Shown in pieces: positions 23,647 to 30,347 of a stretch of 32,764 nucleotides of DNA (position 1 is its first letter; each line of letters begins with the position of its first letter). The translations under genes were made by a program, and so were the position numbers. This DNA comes from a virus, in IMG/VR virus record IMGVR_UViG_3300037189_014166, positions 1 to 32,764 of that record; one strand, 5' to 3'. The notes under the pieces were generated by a model. It ran no database searches and was not told the origin of the DNA. It saw nothing but the letters and a program-made list of their open reading frames with translations.

Positions 23647-24497
23647 CCAAAATGACAACCATCGAGCTCCGCTACGATGCGCTTATCGACGAAGGCATAG
23701 ACCCAAACAACCTGGTATCATACTGGGCCGAGAAGGGCGTCAAAGTGGTCTGGGGCGACCCGGGCGGATTCATGGCACACAACACAAAGCTACCAGAAGG
23801 CACCAAATACCGTGAGTGCCCTGGATGCTCAAGGAGCAAAGCCCTACACACATCTCGCTGGGAGAGGAACGTCAGAGCAAATGGCGACCTCGGCCGCTGG
23901 AAACCGGTCTGCAGGTCCTGCGCCAGAAAAGCCAAACAACGGCCATGTATGGAGTGTAAGGAAAAGAGAGACCGCGAGAGCTTCATAGGCAAATCGCGAA
24001 CCTGCATCAAGTGCCGGGAAAAGCCACCTGAGCTACGAAAGAGCAAGTGCACCAAGTGCCGCAAGAGAAAGCCAGGAAACAAGTTCGCCCTCACAAAAAC
24101 TGGACGCTTCAACAGCTGGTGCCACGACTGCGTGGGCAAGGCATCCCTGGCCGGGGTCATGGAGAAGTACCACGCCTCTTCCAAGAGCTGCCGAGACTGC
24201 CAGGAGACCAAGCCCCGATCTGAGTTCCCAGTGGTAGACTCCAAGAGAAGCCATTTCTGTAACCCCTGCTATCAAGCCCGCGTGACAGCCACAGAGAGAA
24301 CCTGCACCTCATGCAAGACCACCCGGCCGATTGAACGCTTCCACAGGCACAAACAGGGACCAGCTCAGCTAGGATCCATCTGCGCCGACTGTAACAACAG
24401 GGTCACCCAGATCAAGGAAAGCCGCAGAAAAGCCCGGGAAAGAGCACAAAAAGATGAGCAAGCCAAACGGGGTGTTTCGGACAAAAAGGGGCTCTGA
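23643..24497 (+). CDS. Protein with five tandem zinc ribbons
   Basis: The 284-aa protein contains exactly 20 cysteines in ten CxxC pairs, grouped as five four-cysteine units of about 30-45 residues: C59/62-C90/93, C102/105-C121/124, C136/139-C160/163, C183/186-C206/209 and C221/224-C247/250. Most units read CxxC-K/E-T/R-K/R-P-x-x-x-F ... CxxC, a zinc-ribbon form often found next to HNH nucleases, but no HNH motif is present. The N-terminal 50 residues (IELRYDALIDEGIDPNNLV) are separate and the tail is very basic. It is translationally coupled to the sigma gene by an ATGA overlap. Nucleic-acid or RNA-polymerase binding is inferred; the function is unknown. Confidence 0.85.
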   Translation: MTKMTTIELRYDALIDEGIDPNNLVSYWAEKGVKVVWGDPGGFMAHNTKLPEGTKYRECPGCSRSKALHTSRWERNVRANGDLGRWKPVCRSCARKAKQRPCMECKEKRDRESFIGKSRTCIKCREKPPELRKSKCTKCRKRKPGNKFALTKTGRFNSWCHDCVGKASLAGVMEKYHASSKSCRDCQETKPRSEFPVVDSKRSHFCNPCYQARVTATERTCTSCKTTRPIERFHRHKQGPAQLGSICADCNNRVTQIKESRRKARERAQKDEQAKRGVSDKKGL

Positions 24498-24539
24498 CCA
24501 GGACTTTTACCGTCGAATCATCTTGAAAAGGAGACGACT

Positions 24540-24577
24540 CGCAACCACGAAACGTGGCACCCCGTATTGGGGTTGCG
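24540..24577. other. Candidate attP: 38-bp imperfect inverted repeat centred on CA
   Basis: Bases 24540-24577 pair in 14 of 19 positions around an axis between 24558 and 24559. The outer arms CGCAACC and GGTTGCG match perfectly, and the central dinucleotide is the non-palindromic CA. It lies 73 bp before the serine integrase gene. Serine-integrase attP sites are about 50 bp, imperfectly symmetric, with a central dinucleotide, and usually sit beside int. The same bases could instead fold as RNA with two small hairpins (24545-24557 and 24560-24572). Confidence 0.55.
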
Positions 24578-24650
24578 GTGATTGCTAAACCAGCGAGGGC
24601 GCGCACAGTATGTAGCGTAGGGAGCCGACCAACCCTCAAGAGGAACGACA

Positions 24651-27494
24651 ATGACCGACCAAGAGCTAGACAACACAGCAGACCAGCTGGCACGCCTACA
24701 GCGTAGCCGCCACGAGAAGAAAGCCCAGGCTGCGCAGAGTGCGAACTCAGGGCAACCAGAAGGCATCGAACACTTCGTGGGTATCCGCGAGTCAGACAAG
24801 AACGCTCACAAGAGCAACGGAGCACAAGCCAGCGAGTTCACGCTGATGGCAGAACACACGCTCGACCGATCTGACGTCAAAATACTTCCGGGAGCTCAGA
24901 CCATCCGATCGATGGCAGCAGACCTAGTAGGCAACGACGGCAAAGCACAGGATCTACGAGAGCAGATCGGAGCGGTCGCAGTATACGAAGACCACATCCT
25001 GGTCGGCTACAAGATTGTGATCGAGAACACACTTTACCTGCTCAGCCTCTACTCAGCAGCAAAGGTCAAGATCAAAGAAACAGGCGGCCTGGTCGGAATG
25101 GATAACGCCTACAGTCTCGCGGTGGCTCGTCTGGTCAACCAGCACCAAATCAAAGTACTACACGTCGGCCCCTTCCACCGCCTGGTCCGTCACCAGAAAG
25201 CGATGCACGATCTCCTAGTCGCACTAGGACGCAACAAGACAAGAGTGATCGCGGACGGCACCGACCTCGACATGGGAACAGACAACGGTCAAGACATGTT
25301 CCGAATCAACGCGCTCGCCGGCGAAAAGCAATACATCGGAGCAGTCGCGGGACTAACAAACGGATGGCACGGACGACTCGACCGAGGCCAGTGGCCAAAG
25401 AGCGAAGGCCAGCTCCCAGCGATCGGCTACAAGTTCCGAGGCGAGAACGACCCGACCCCGATCCCTGATCTAGACAAGATCCAGATGATCCGAGACATCA
25501 TCACCTGGGCCGGAGACGAGAGCCTAAGCGACTACGACATCGCCGAGAAGATCGCCAAGACCTACGGCTGGGTCAGCGATGTGAAGAAGAGCCGCAAGAA
25601 CCAAGAAGCAGCTCAGATCACAGACCTGAAGTATCCAGAGACGGCAGTAAGAAACCTCCTCAAGCGCGGACTCCCACTCTGGGCGACCGGCAGCTACGCC
25701 TTCAAGACCGGAGTGCCATACCACCTAGAATCAGGCAAGCTACGCCCAAGCTCACAGGAGCGCATGGAGCAGCTGGACCAGGACACCCGCCAAGTCACCT
25801 ACGACGTGAGCTTCCACCACGAACTGCTCCCAGGCGGAGAGTGGATCGACCAGGCCTCAATCGCCAAAGCCATCAAGCGACTCACCGAGAGAGAAGAGAA
25901 GAACCAGGGCCGCGCAGCCTCGAATACGGATCGCAAACCACTAAGCTCGGTAGCAGAATGGAGCGCCGAGGGCACGCAGCACGCACTCTCAGCAAGAGAC
26001 AGCCACAACTACATCCTGATCAGCCGAGACGAAAGCCTAGCAAAGAACCCGGACGGAACCTACAACGGGTGGCACGATGAGGACCGAAACGTCCTAGCGG
26101 TGCTAAACCCCGAGGAGACCCACAAGGCGCTCGCAGAGGCGCTCATCGAGGCCATAAGCGAAACCGGCATGAACTGGACCCGGATCGGCAACACCACGGT
26201 AGAAGACTCAGCAGCCCTAGAGGACTCAAAGAGGATCGACCAGCTGGCCCAGGAATCAATCAAGATCGAGAAGGAGATCCTGAACGCAGAGTTCGACTAC
26301 CAGCTCGCCCGAGAAACAGGCAGCATCGAGACGGCGAAGAACCGCATTGTCCTGATCGAGAAGCTACGCAAAGACCAAACTGCGATCCAAGAGCGTGTAG
26401 CACAAGCCCAGAGCGCGGCCACAGCCCAGCGCCTCCTGAGCAGCGAAGCAAAGATCGACGCAGGATCGGTGGTCGCCACACTAGCCGCCCTAGCAAAGAC
26501 ACAAAACCAAGCCCCGGCTAAACTCAACCACCTGATGCGTCAGATCCTAACCGGAATGACACTAGAGGTCGCAGAGAACGGACTGACCGTCAAGATCACA
26601 ACCAAGATCAAGGTCGAGACGACAGACGGAACGATCATACTAGGCCCGGTCAGCACAAGCGTCACAAACAAGCGCCGCGAACTGAAGACAGCCCGGTCAT
26701 CAACCCTACTCGAAGACTTCCTGGCAAACGGCCTAAGCCTCGACGAAGCGATGATCAAGGTCGGCTACAAAGACCGCGAGTTCGCACGAGCACGACTACA
26801 CCAACAGCTCAAAGATGCCGACGTGATACCTACCAAAGGACTACGCTCAGCAATCGTCGACTGCCCGATCGTGGAGCTCCGCCAGGTCATCTGGGCGATC
26901 ATCCAGGCAAAGCGAACAGGAAAGACCTTCCGAGTGCCAAAGGGAATCAACCCAGCCTACGCAGCTCACATCCGCAGCGTCTACACGGACAAAGGAATGA
27001 ACTGGAACTCTAGCTGGGCATCAGACAACCCAGAGCATAGCAGAAACGCTATCGAGCTCCTCCAGCGCAACGACCTGGAAAACGGAATGCGATGGGACGA
27101 GATCCTGCCAGCAGTAGCTGCAGGACTAACAGGAGGATCAACAAGAGGCATAGAAGAAGAGCTGGTGCGAGGTAAGGGCAAGCAAAGCGCAGCCACCGCT
27201 AAGCACACAAGAATCGCCTACGAGCCGGTACTCGAGCGCGACGAGAAGTGGGATCGACACAACAAGAACCGCATGGTCTGGATCCGCAAGTGCTCACACT
27301 GCGACACCAGAACCCTCACCCACATCCTCCGAGTGCCGGAGATCCCAGGCGGCCTGATCTGCACAACCTGCCGCAAAGCCCCAGAGCTGCCAACCATCAC
27401 CTTCGGGCCGGAATACGGCAAAATCTGGAACGGGCCACGCACACTAGGCAAGGGCAAGAGCCAGGCCTGGAGCACAGGAACCACAACAGCCTAA
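24651..27494 (+). CDS. int: Large serine integrase (unusually long, 947 aa)
   Basis: Diverged but recognisable. GIRESDKN ... SNGAQ (residues 44-59) matches the YxRxS...S..Q start of serine recombinases, with S48 the likely nucleophile and R46 beside it. FHRLVR (175-180) matches the RLxR motif. EKQYIGAVAGLTNGWHGRLDRGQWP ending in LPAIGYKF (225-262) matches the hinge helix and the P-x-GY start of the recombinase domain. DYDIAEKIAKTYGW follows. A coiled coil lies about 524-586, and a C-terminal zinc ribbon has C881, C884, C904 and C907. Typical members are 450-700 aa; residues about 680-870 are an extra region with no recognised fold. AGAGGA precedes the ATG. Confidence 0.82.
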   Translation: MTDQELDNTADQLARLQRSRHEKKAQAAQSANSGQPEGIEHFVGIRESDKNAHKSNGAQASEFTLMAEHTLDRSDVKILPGAQTIRSMAADLVGNDGKAQDLREQIGAVAVYEDHILVGYKIVIENTLYLLSLYSAAKVKIKETGGLVGMDNAYSLAVARLVNQHQIKVLHVGPFHRLVRHQKAMHDLLVALGRNKTRVIADGTDLDMGTDNGQDMFRINALAGEKQYIGAVAGLTNGWHGRLDRGQWPKSEGQLPAIGYKFRGENDPTPIPDLDKIQMIRDIITWAGDESLSDYDIAEKIAKTYGWVSDVKKSRKNQEAAQITDLKYPETAVRNLLKRGLPLWATGSYAFKTGVPYHLESGKLRPSSQERMEQLDQDTRQVTYDVSFHHELLPGGEWIDQASIAKAIKRLTEREEKNQGRAASNTDRKPLSSVAEWSAEGTQHALSARDSHNYILISRDESLAKNPDGTYNGWHDEDRNVLAVLNPEETHKALAEALIEAISETGMNWTRIGNTTVEDSAALEDSKRIDQLAQESIKIEKEILNAEFDYQLARETGSIETAKNRIVLIEKLRKDQTAIQERVAQAQSAATAQRLLSSEAKIDAGSVVATLAALAKTQNQAPAKLNHLMRQILTGMTLEVAENGLTVKITTKIKVETTDGTIILGPVSTSVTNKRRELKTARSSTLLEDFLANGLSLDEAMIKVGYKDREFARARLHQQLKDADVIPTKGLRSAIVDCPIVELRQVIWAIIQAKRTGKTFRVPKGINPAYAAHIRSVYTDKGMNWNSSWASDNPEHSRNAIELLQRNDLENGMRWDEILPAVAAGLTGGSTRGIEEELVRGKGKQSAATAKHTRIAYEPVLERDEKWDRHNKNRMVWIRKCSHCDTRTLTHILRVPEIPGGLICTTCRKAPELPTITFGPEYGKIWNGPRTLGKGKSQAWSTGTTTA

Positions 27495-27568
27495 CCCTTG
27501 CAAGCCGAGGGCACGCACCAACGGTACTAGGAGACCCCGCATGGGATCACTGACCGCAGGAGTGCCAC

Positions 27569-27805
27569 ATGAAGCTGATCGAACACGCAACACCAATACG
27601 AGTGCCGGGCATCCGTGAGCTCTTCGAATACTACATGACCAAGAGTCAAAAGGCTCTGATCAACATAGCGTTCGACCAAGAGAAGACACAGGAGCTACAG
27701 ATCGAAGAGTTGGAAGAAGCAAACCCAGAGCACAACTTACAGTATGACACGCATAACCAATCAAGAGCGGTGGAACCGCCGCGCAACCCTGACGACCAGC
27801 ATTGA
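27569..27805 (+). CDS. Hypothetical protein
   Basis: The 78-aa product (MKLIEHATPIRVPGIRELFEYYMTKSQKAL ...) has a good AGGAG six bases before the ATG. The front is mixed, the middle is an acidic helix (DQEKTQELQIEELEEANPEH), and the end is disordered. It follows the integrase by 74 bp and could be transcribed with it. A role in excision is conceivable by position only. No family is recognised. Confidence 0.65.
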   Translation: MKLIEHATPIRVPGIRELFEYYMTKSQKALINIAFDQEKTQELQIEELEEANPEHNLQYDTHNQSRAVEPPRNPDDQH

Positions 27806-27896
27806 ACCAATCGCAGAACTACCACTAGCTGATAAAAGCCAAGACTGCGTAGACGGATCGTGTGACTGTAACACAGAGGACGAAAGCGCAGAATAA
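27744..27896 (+). CDS. Possible 50-aa cysteine-containing peptide
   Basis: The frame MTRITNQERWNRRATLTTSI ... QDCVDGSCDCNTEDESAE starts inside the 27569 gene (62-bp overlap), fills the stretch up to the terminator and ends 10 bp before it. GCAC lies at -14 to -11 from the ATG, the same position as in the leaderless genes of this phage. There is no Shine-Dalgarno. The CxxxxCxC group may be metal-binding. Support is limited to these points. Confidence 0.4.
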   Translation: MTRITNQERWNRRATLTTSIEPIAELPLADKSQDCVDGSCDCNTEDESAE

Positions 27897-27906
27897 GTGC
27901 GGTCAA

Positions 27907-27943
27907 GACGAAGGCCCCCGGAGAATATCCAGGGGCCTTCGTC
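27907..27943. terminator. Bidirectional intrinsic terminator
   Basis: GACGAAGGCCCC (27907-27918) pairs perfectly with GGGGCCTTCGTC (27932-27943) around a 13-base loop. It stands between the rightward integrase block and the leftward holin gene, ending 16 bp from the latter. The bases after it are only moderately T-rich (ATTCTCT). Confidence 0.85.
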
Positions 27944-27958
27944 ATTCTCTAGCGAATG

Positions 27959-28168
27959 CTAAGCATTGACGCCAAAGCGATCGTCGTTCGGATCTAGCGC
28001 AGTAATGATAAGCGGCAGCACAGCTGCAACTCCGGCGCTAACATAAGTGCGTAGGTCGCTGAAATCGACTGCGAAGAGATCGGCGCCGTTCGATAGAAAC
28101 AGACCGAAGACCGTAGCAGCAAAAACCTTGACGTAGCTCTTGATTGCGTTGATAGCTTGGATTGACAT
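27959..28168 (-). CDS. Holin, r1t-like, two membrane segments
   Basis: The 69-aa product begins MSIQAINAIKSYVKVFAATV. It has two hydrophobic segments (about 12-28 and 42-60; YVKVFAATVFGLFLSNG and YVSAGVAAVLPLIITAL), a short acidic link and the ending LDPNDDRFG typical of actinophage r1t-type holins. It should form the membrane lesions that release the endolysin. The start at 28168 is fixed by AAGGAGG a few bases upstream. The frame is open upstream and continuous with an HNH domain (next entry), so this start lies inside a longer frame. It is far from the endolysin gene and on the opposite strand. Confidence 0.82.
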   Translation of the reverse strand: MSIQAINAIKSYVKVFAATVFGLFLSNGADLFAVDFSDLRTYVSAGVAAVLPLIITALDPNDDRFGVNA

Positions 28169-28474
28169 TCTCACCTCCTTAGTGTGCGGGCAGAGACCGT
28201 CTCCAACACGACGGCCGTGGTTACAGGTGGCACAGAGAAGCTGGTAGCGATCACGCGGCCAAAAGCCGGTAGCTCGCCATTCCCTGCGAATCAAACGAAT
28301 GGTTACATTCGTATTGCTATCACGACGATGAGCAGTGCCCCCGCCGTGAATGTGGTCGAACACGAGCGCCCAACTCCGCTTCTCGCCGCAGCAGACGCAG
28401 ATTGGCTTACCGCCCGCAATGCCAATCATCGTCTCTGTCCGAAGGCGACGGCGTGATTCTGCGGAGTCGGGCAT
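27959..28474 (-). CDS. HNH domain in frame with the holin (possible fusion)
   Basis: From ATG 28474 the frame encodes 171 aa. Residues 15 to about 97 are a small HNH/endonuclease-VII-like zinc nuclease: CVCC (about 26-29), the catalytic pair in VFDHIHGGGTAHRR, and the second zinc pair in YQLLCATCNHGR. Such proteins normally stop soon after; here the frame runs without a stop through GLCPHTKEVR into the holin, and the holin Shine-Dalgarno encodes KEV. Translation from 28474 therefore gives an HNH-holin fusion, while internal initiation gives the holin alone. A GTGT-N10-GCAC dyad lies 10 bp before the ATG. HNH genes next to other genes are often mobile. Confidence 0.68.
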   Translation of the reverse strand: MPDSAESRRRLRTETMIGIAGGKPICVCCGEKRSWALVFDHIHGGGTAHRRDSNTNVTIRLIRREWRATGFWPRDRYQLLCATCNHGRRVGDGLCPHTKEVRMSIQAINAIKSYVKVFAATVFGLFLSNGADLFAVDFSDLRTYVSAGVAAVLPLIITALDPNDDRFGVNA

Positions 28475-28484
28475 AACCAGACCT

Positions 28485-28502
28485 GTGTTAGATCCCGGGC
28501 AC
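28485..28502. promoter_or_regulatory. 18-bp dyad (GTGT-N10-GCAC) between divergent genes
   Basis: Read on the minus strand this is GTGC-N10-ACAC, ending exactly 10 bp before the HNH-holin start at 28474. One base differs from the perfect copies at 18772, 30618 and 31172. It lies in the 96-bp region between the leftward gene at 28474 and the rightward gene at 28571, and so may serve both. The following bases on the minus strand, AGGTC-GG, match those before the methyltransferase start at 31686. Confidence 0.6.
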
Positions 28503-28570
28503 AGACACGCGCCGAGGGCACGCAGGACCGGGCGTATGTTCCAAGTGAAACACCCGGCACGATAGAGAGC

Positions 28571-28762
28571 ATGAAAACGATCTCAGTCAAAGAAGCCATG
28601 TGGCGCACAGGAACGACGCTGAGCAGGGAACGGTTCATCCGGCTCTGCGAGGACATGGGAGCATACGAGGAGGGGCGAGTCAACCTCCAGGCCTTCTACG
28701 GAGCACACGTGCCAATCACCAAACCCCCAAAGATCAGGATCATGGGAACCGTAAACCTATAG
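28571..28762 (+). CDS. Small HTH/excisionase-like protein
   Basis: The 63-aa protein starts MKTISVKEAMWRTGTTLSRE and continues RFIRLCEDMGAYEEGRVNLQAFYGAHV. This resembles a short MerR/Xis-type winged helix, where a K-E-A helix leads to a turn and a second helix, and then a grv beta wing. With a serine integrase in the same genome it is a candidate recombination directionality factor or switch protein. There is no Shine-Dalgarno; GGCAC-N10-ATG precedes the start, as in other leaderless genes here. Function is inferred. Confidence 0.6.
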   Translation: MKTISVKEAMWRTGTTLSRERFIRLCEDMGAYEEGRVNLQAFYGAHVPITKPPKIRIMGTVNL

Positions 28763-28809
28763 CAGAGCGCCCCCAGCACGCAGCACACAAAGAAACAAGC
28801 GCTCTGGGA

Positions 28810-28827
28810 TTGCCATGCCAGGGGCAC
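28810..28827. promoter_or_regulatory. Imperfect copy of the dyad before the transglycosylase gene
   Basis: TTGC-N10-GCAC, with TTGCC and GGCAC arms, one base from the consensus GTGCC-N8-GGCAC. It ends 18 bp, not 10 bp, before ATG 28846. A CCAC at the usual -14 position is also present. Confidence 0.4.
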
Positions 28828-28845
28828 CCGACCACCATTCTAAGC

Positions 28846-29208
28846 ATGAAGCGAACCGCCATCGCCCTCGGCGCAGCCACGATCATGAACCTCGTGGGAG
28901 CGCCCTCAACCGGGCAAGCAGCAGCAATACCGACACTGACACCCAAGCAATACGCCAAAAACGCCTCAGACGGCCTCTGGAGGCCCGCAGAGTGGCAATG
29001 CCTGGAAGAGCTCTGGCACAGGGAGAGCAGATGGAACCCAAAGGCCGACAACCCCAGGTCGAGCGCCTACGGCATACCCCAGATCCTGGGGCTCGACGAG
29101 AGACTAAGCCCCTTCCAGCAGATCGACGCGGGGATCCGATACCTGCTCCACAGACACGAGACCCCATGCCGGGCGCTCTCGTTTCACAACAAACGAGGGT
29201 GGTACTAG
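28846..29208 (+). CDS. Secreted transglycosylase/lysozyme-like protein
   Basis: The 120-aa protein has a signal peptide-like start (MKRTAIALGAATIMNLVGAPSTGQAAA, cleavage likely near 27). The mature domain EWQCLEELWHRESRWNPKADNPRSSAYGIPQIL ... QQIDAGIRYLLHRHETPCRALSFHNKRGWY is the short lytic-transglycosylase fold of actinobacteria, with the catalytic Glu probably in HRESRW. It could help cell entry, lysis, or change the wall of the lysogen. It has no good ribosome binding site. It lies far from the main endolysin but close to the minus-strand holin. Confidence 0.82.
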   Translation: MKRTAIALGAATIMNLVGAPSTGQAAAIPTLTPKQYAKNASDGLWRPAEWQCLEELWHRESRWNPKADNPRSSAYGIPQILGLDERLSPFQQIDAGIRYLLHRHETPCRALSFHNKRGWY

Positions 29209-29283
29209 AAACCGCCTGGCATCAACGCCCCCAGCGCCGACGGTATACGGCAGAAGGAAAACCAAACACCAAAGGAGAAACAC

Positions 29284-29499
29284 ATGAAAGACAGACTGCA
29301 CCTGATGAACCAGCTCACGGACATCATCTACTACCAGATCAAAACAGAAGGTGGTAAGAACGAGGGAGAGCGAATCCTAGCAAGGGACATAGCCGGCGAC
29401 ACACTGAAGGCGATCGAGAAACTACACGGAGTATACAAAGCCCTAGACCAAGAAAGCCAGGCAGCCTACATAGAGGCGCGAAAGAACAACCAGATGTAA
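29284..29499 (+). CDS. Hypothetical helical protein
   Basis: The 71-aa product (MKDRLHLMNQLTDIIYYQIK ...) has AAAGGAG directly upstream and is entirely helical and hydrophilic, with ARDIAGDTLKAIEKLHGVYKAL in the middle. No domain is recognised. It ends just before a bidirectional terminator. Confidence 0.7.
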   Translation: MKDRLHLMNQLTDIIYYQIKTEGGKNEGERILARDIAGDTLKAIEKLHGVYKALDQESQAAYIEARKNNQM

Positions 29500-29519
29500 A
29501 AAGCTGAAGATAAAGAACA

Positions 29520-29547
29520 GCCCCGCCGGACTTCTCCCCGGCGGGGC
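29520..29547. terminator. Bidirectional intrinsic terminator
   Basis: GCCCCGCCGG (29520-29529) pairs perfectly with CCGGCGGGGC (29538-29547) across an 8-base loop and is followed by TTCATCATT. It separates the converging genes ending at 29499 (+) and 29555 (-). Confidence 0.85.
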
Positions 29548-29554
29548 TTCATCA

Positions 29555-29755
29555 TTAGGTCCGAGGCTTCGGGGGCTTCGGGTTATCGGTGGAATAAAAG
29601 CCACCACCTTTGAAGACAGCGTTCGGCGAGCTGTAGATCCGCTGAGCAGGATTGCCACAAGCAGCACACTTCACCTGAACGTCACGATCCTCGATGGGGC
29701 GGCTCGCAACCGTGAGCTCGTTGCAGAGCATACAGCGATACTCGTAGTTAGGCAT
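29555..29755 (-). CDS. FmdB-like zinc ribbon protein
   Basis: The 66-aa protein MPNYEYRCMLCNELTVASRP ... VQVKCAACGNPAQRIYSSPN, ending FKGGGFYSTDNPK, is a clear FmdB-family zinc ribbon. C8/C11 and C30/C33 are the metal pairs. The family's biochemical role is not well known, though often called regulatory. The start at 29755 has GGAGG six bases upstream and overlaps the preceding gene by 8 bp. It is the last gene of a leftward operon. Confidence 0.92.
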   Translation of the reverse strand: MPNYEYRCMLCNELTVASRPIEDRDVQVKCAACGNPAQRIYSSPNAVFKGGGFYSTDNPKPPKPRT

Positions 29756-29888
29756 CGGAAACCTCCACATCAACGTCAGCGCAAGCTGCGCAGAACATCT
29801 TACCTTGCACGGGCTTGGTCTCGCCACACATAGAGCAGAGCACATCTCCGCCACGACACTTACAAGGGTGCCAATACTCACAGCACAT
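29748..29888 (-). CDS. 46-aa cysteine-rich zinc protein
   Basis: This gene is short but well supported. ATG 29888 has GGAGG seven bases upstream, and it overlaps the previous gene by one base (TGATG) and the FmdB-like gene by 8 bp. The product MCCEYWHPCKCRGGDVLCSM ... CGETKPVQGKMFCAACADVD has eight cysteines (2, 3, 9, 11, 18, 21, 33, 36). C18/C21 and C33/C36 form a CxxC...CxxC zinc ribbon. Its function is unknown. Confidence 0.75.
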   Translation of the reverse strand: MCCEYWHPCKCRGGDVLCSMCGETKPVQGKMFCAACADVDVEVSDA

Positions 29889-30085
29889 CAGACAACCTCC
29901 TTCTTCCGGCGCTTACGCTTGAATACATCAGGGTCTGAAAGCTCAGCCTTCGGAACACGGACAACGATCGTAGGATCCTTGATCTGATAAAGCAGGATGA
30001 GATCACCAGTGGCCTTGTCGTAGTACTTCGCGGCAAGCTGGGCCTCACCATTCTTCGGAGGATAACGTCTAGGCTTGCGCGGCAT
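29888..30085 (-). CDS. Hypothetical basic protein
   Basis: The 65-aa product (MPRKPRRYPPKNGEAQLAAK ...) has a basic start, a beta-like middle (YYDKATGDLILLYQIKDPTIVVRVP) and a very basic end (KRKRRKKEVV). GGAGG lies six bases before the ATG. It overlaps both neighbours in the leftward operon. Both ends look capable of binding nucleic acid, but no family is recognised. Confidence 0.75.
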   Translation of the reverse strand: MPRKPRRYPPKNGEAQLAAKYYDKATGDLILLYQIKDPTIVVRVPKAELSDPDVFKRKRRKKEVV

Positions 30086-30347
30086 CAGGCACCTCCAACA
30101 AAAGCTCAGCAGTGGTCACCGCATCATCGAAAGAACCAATGAAACCGTCAACCAAAAGAGTCTCTACAACCTCGGCAACACGAGCAGGAAGAGCCTCGAG
30201 ACGAGGAACAAACTCCTCCGCATGCTGAAAGATAGCAAACTCATCGATGCCGTTCTCAACAAGGATACGCATCTCCCCAACCTTTATAATCTGGGTACGA
30301 ATCTTGGTACACCCATTAGGATGCCAGGCGGTCTGACACTTGCTCAT
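30069..30347 (-). CDS. Hypothetical protein
   Basis: The 92-aa product starts at an ATGA overlap with the HTH gene. The N-terminus has two cysteines (KCQTAWHPNGCTKI); the rest (FAIFQHAEEFVPRLEALPAR, VAEVVETLLVDGFIG, VTTAELLLEVPDA) is helical and acidic. GAGGGTGA lies upstream. It overlaps the next gene by 17 bp. No family is recognised. Confidence 0.72.
   Translation of the reverse strand: MSKCQTAWHPNGCTKIRTQIIKVGEMRILVENGIDEFAIFQHAEEFVPRLEALPARVAEVVETLLVDGFIGSFDDAVTTAELLLEVPDAAQA

Noticed and set aside
24540-24577. tRNA or riboswitch in the gap before the integrase
   Set aside because: The fold has two small hairpins but no acceptor stem, T-loop or known riboswitch core; the DNA-level dyad with central CA fits attP better.
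24412-24825. 137-aa minus-strand frame across the gap before the integrase
   Set aside because: It overlaps two well-supported genes and the candidate attP; composition is that of a shadow frame.
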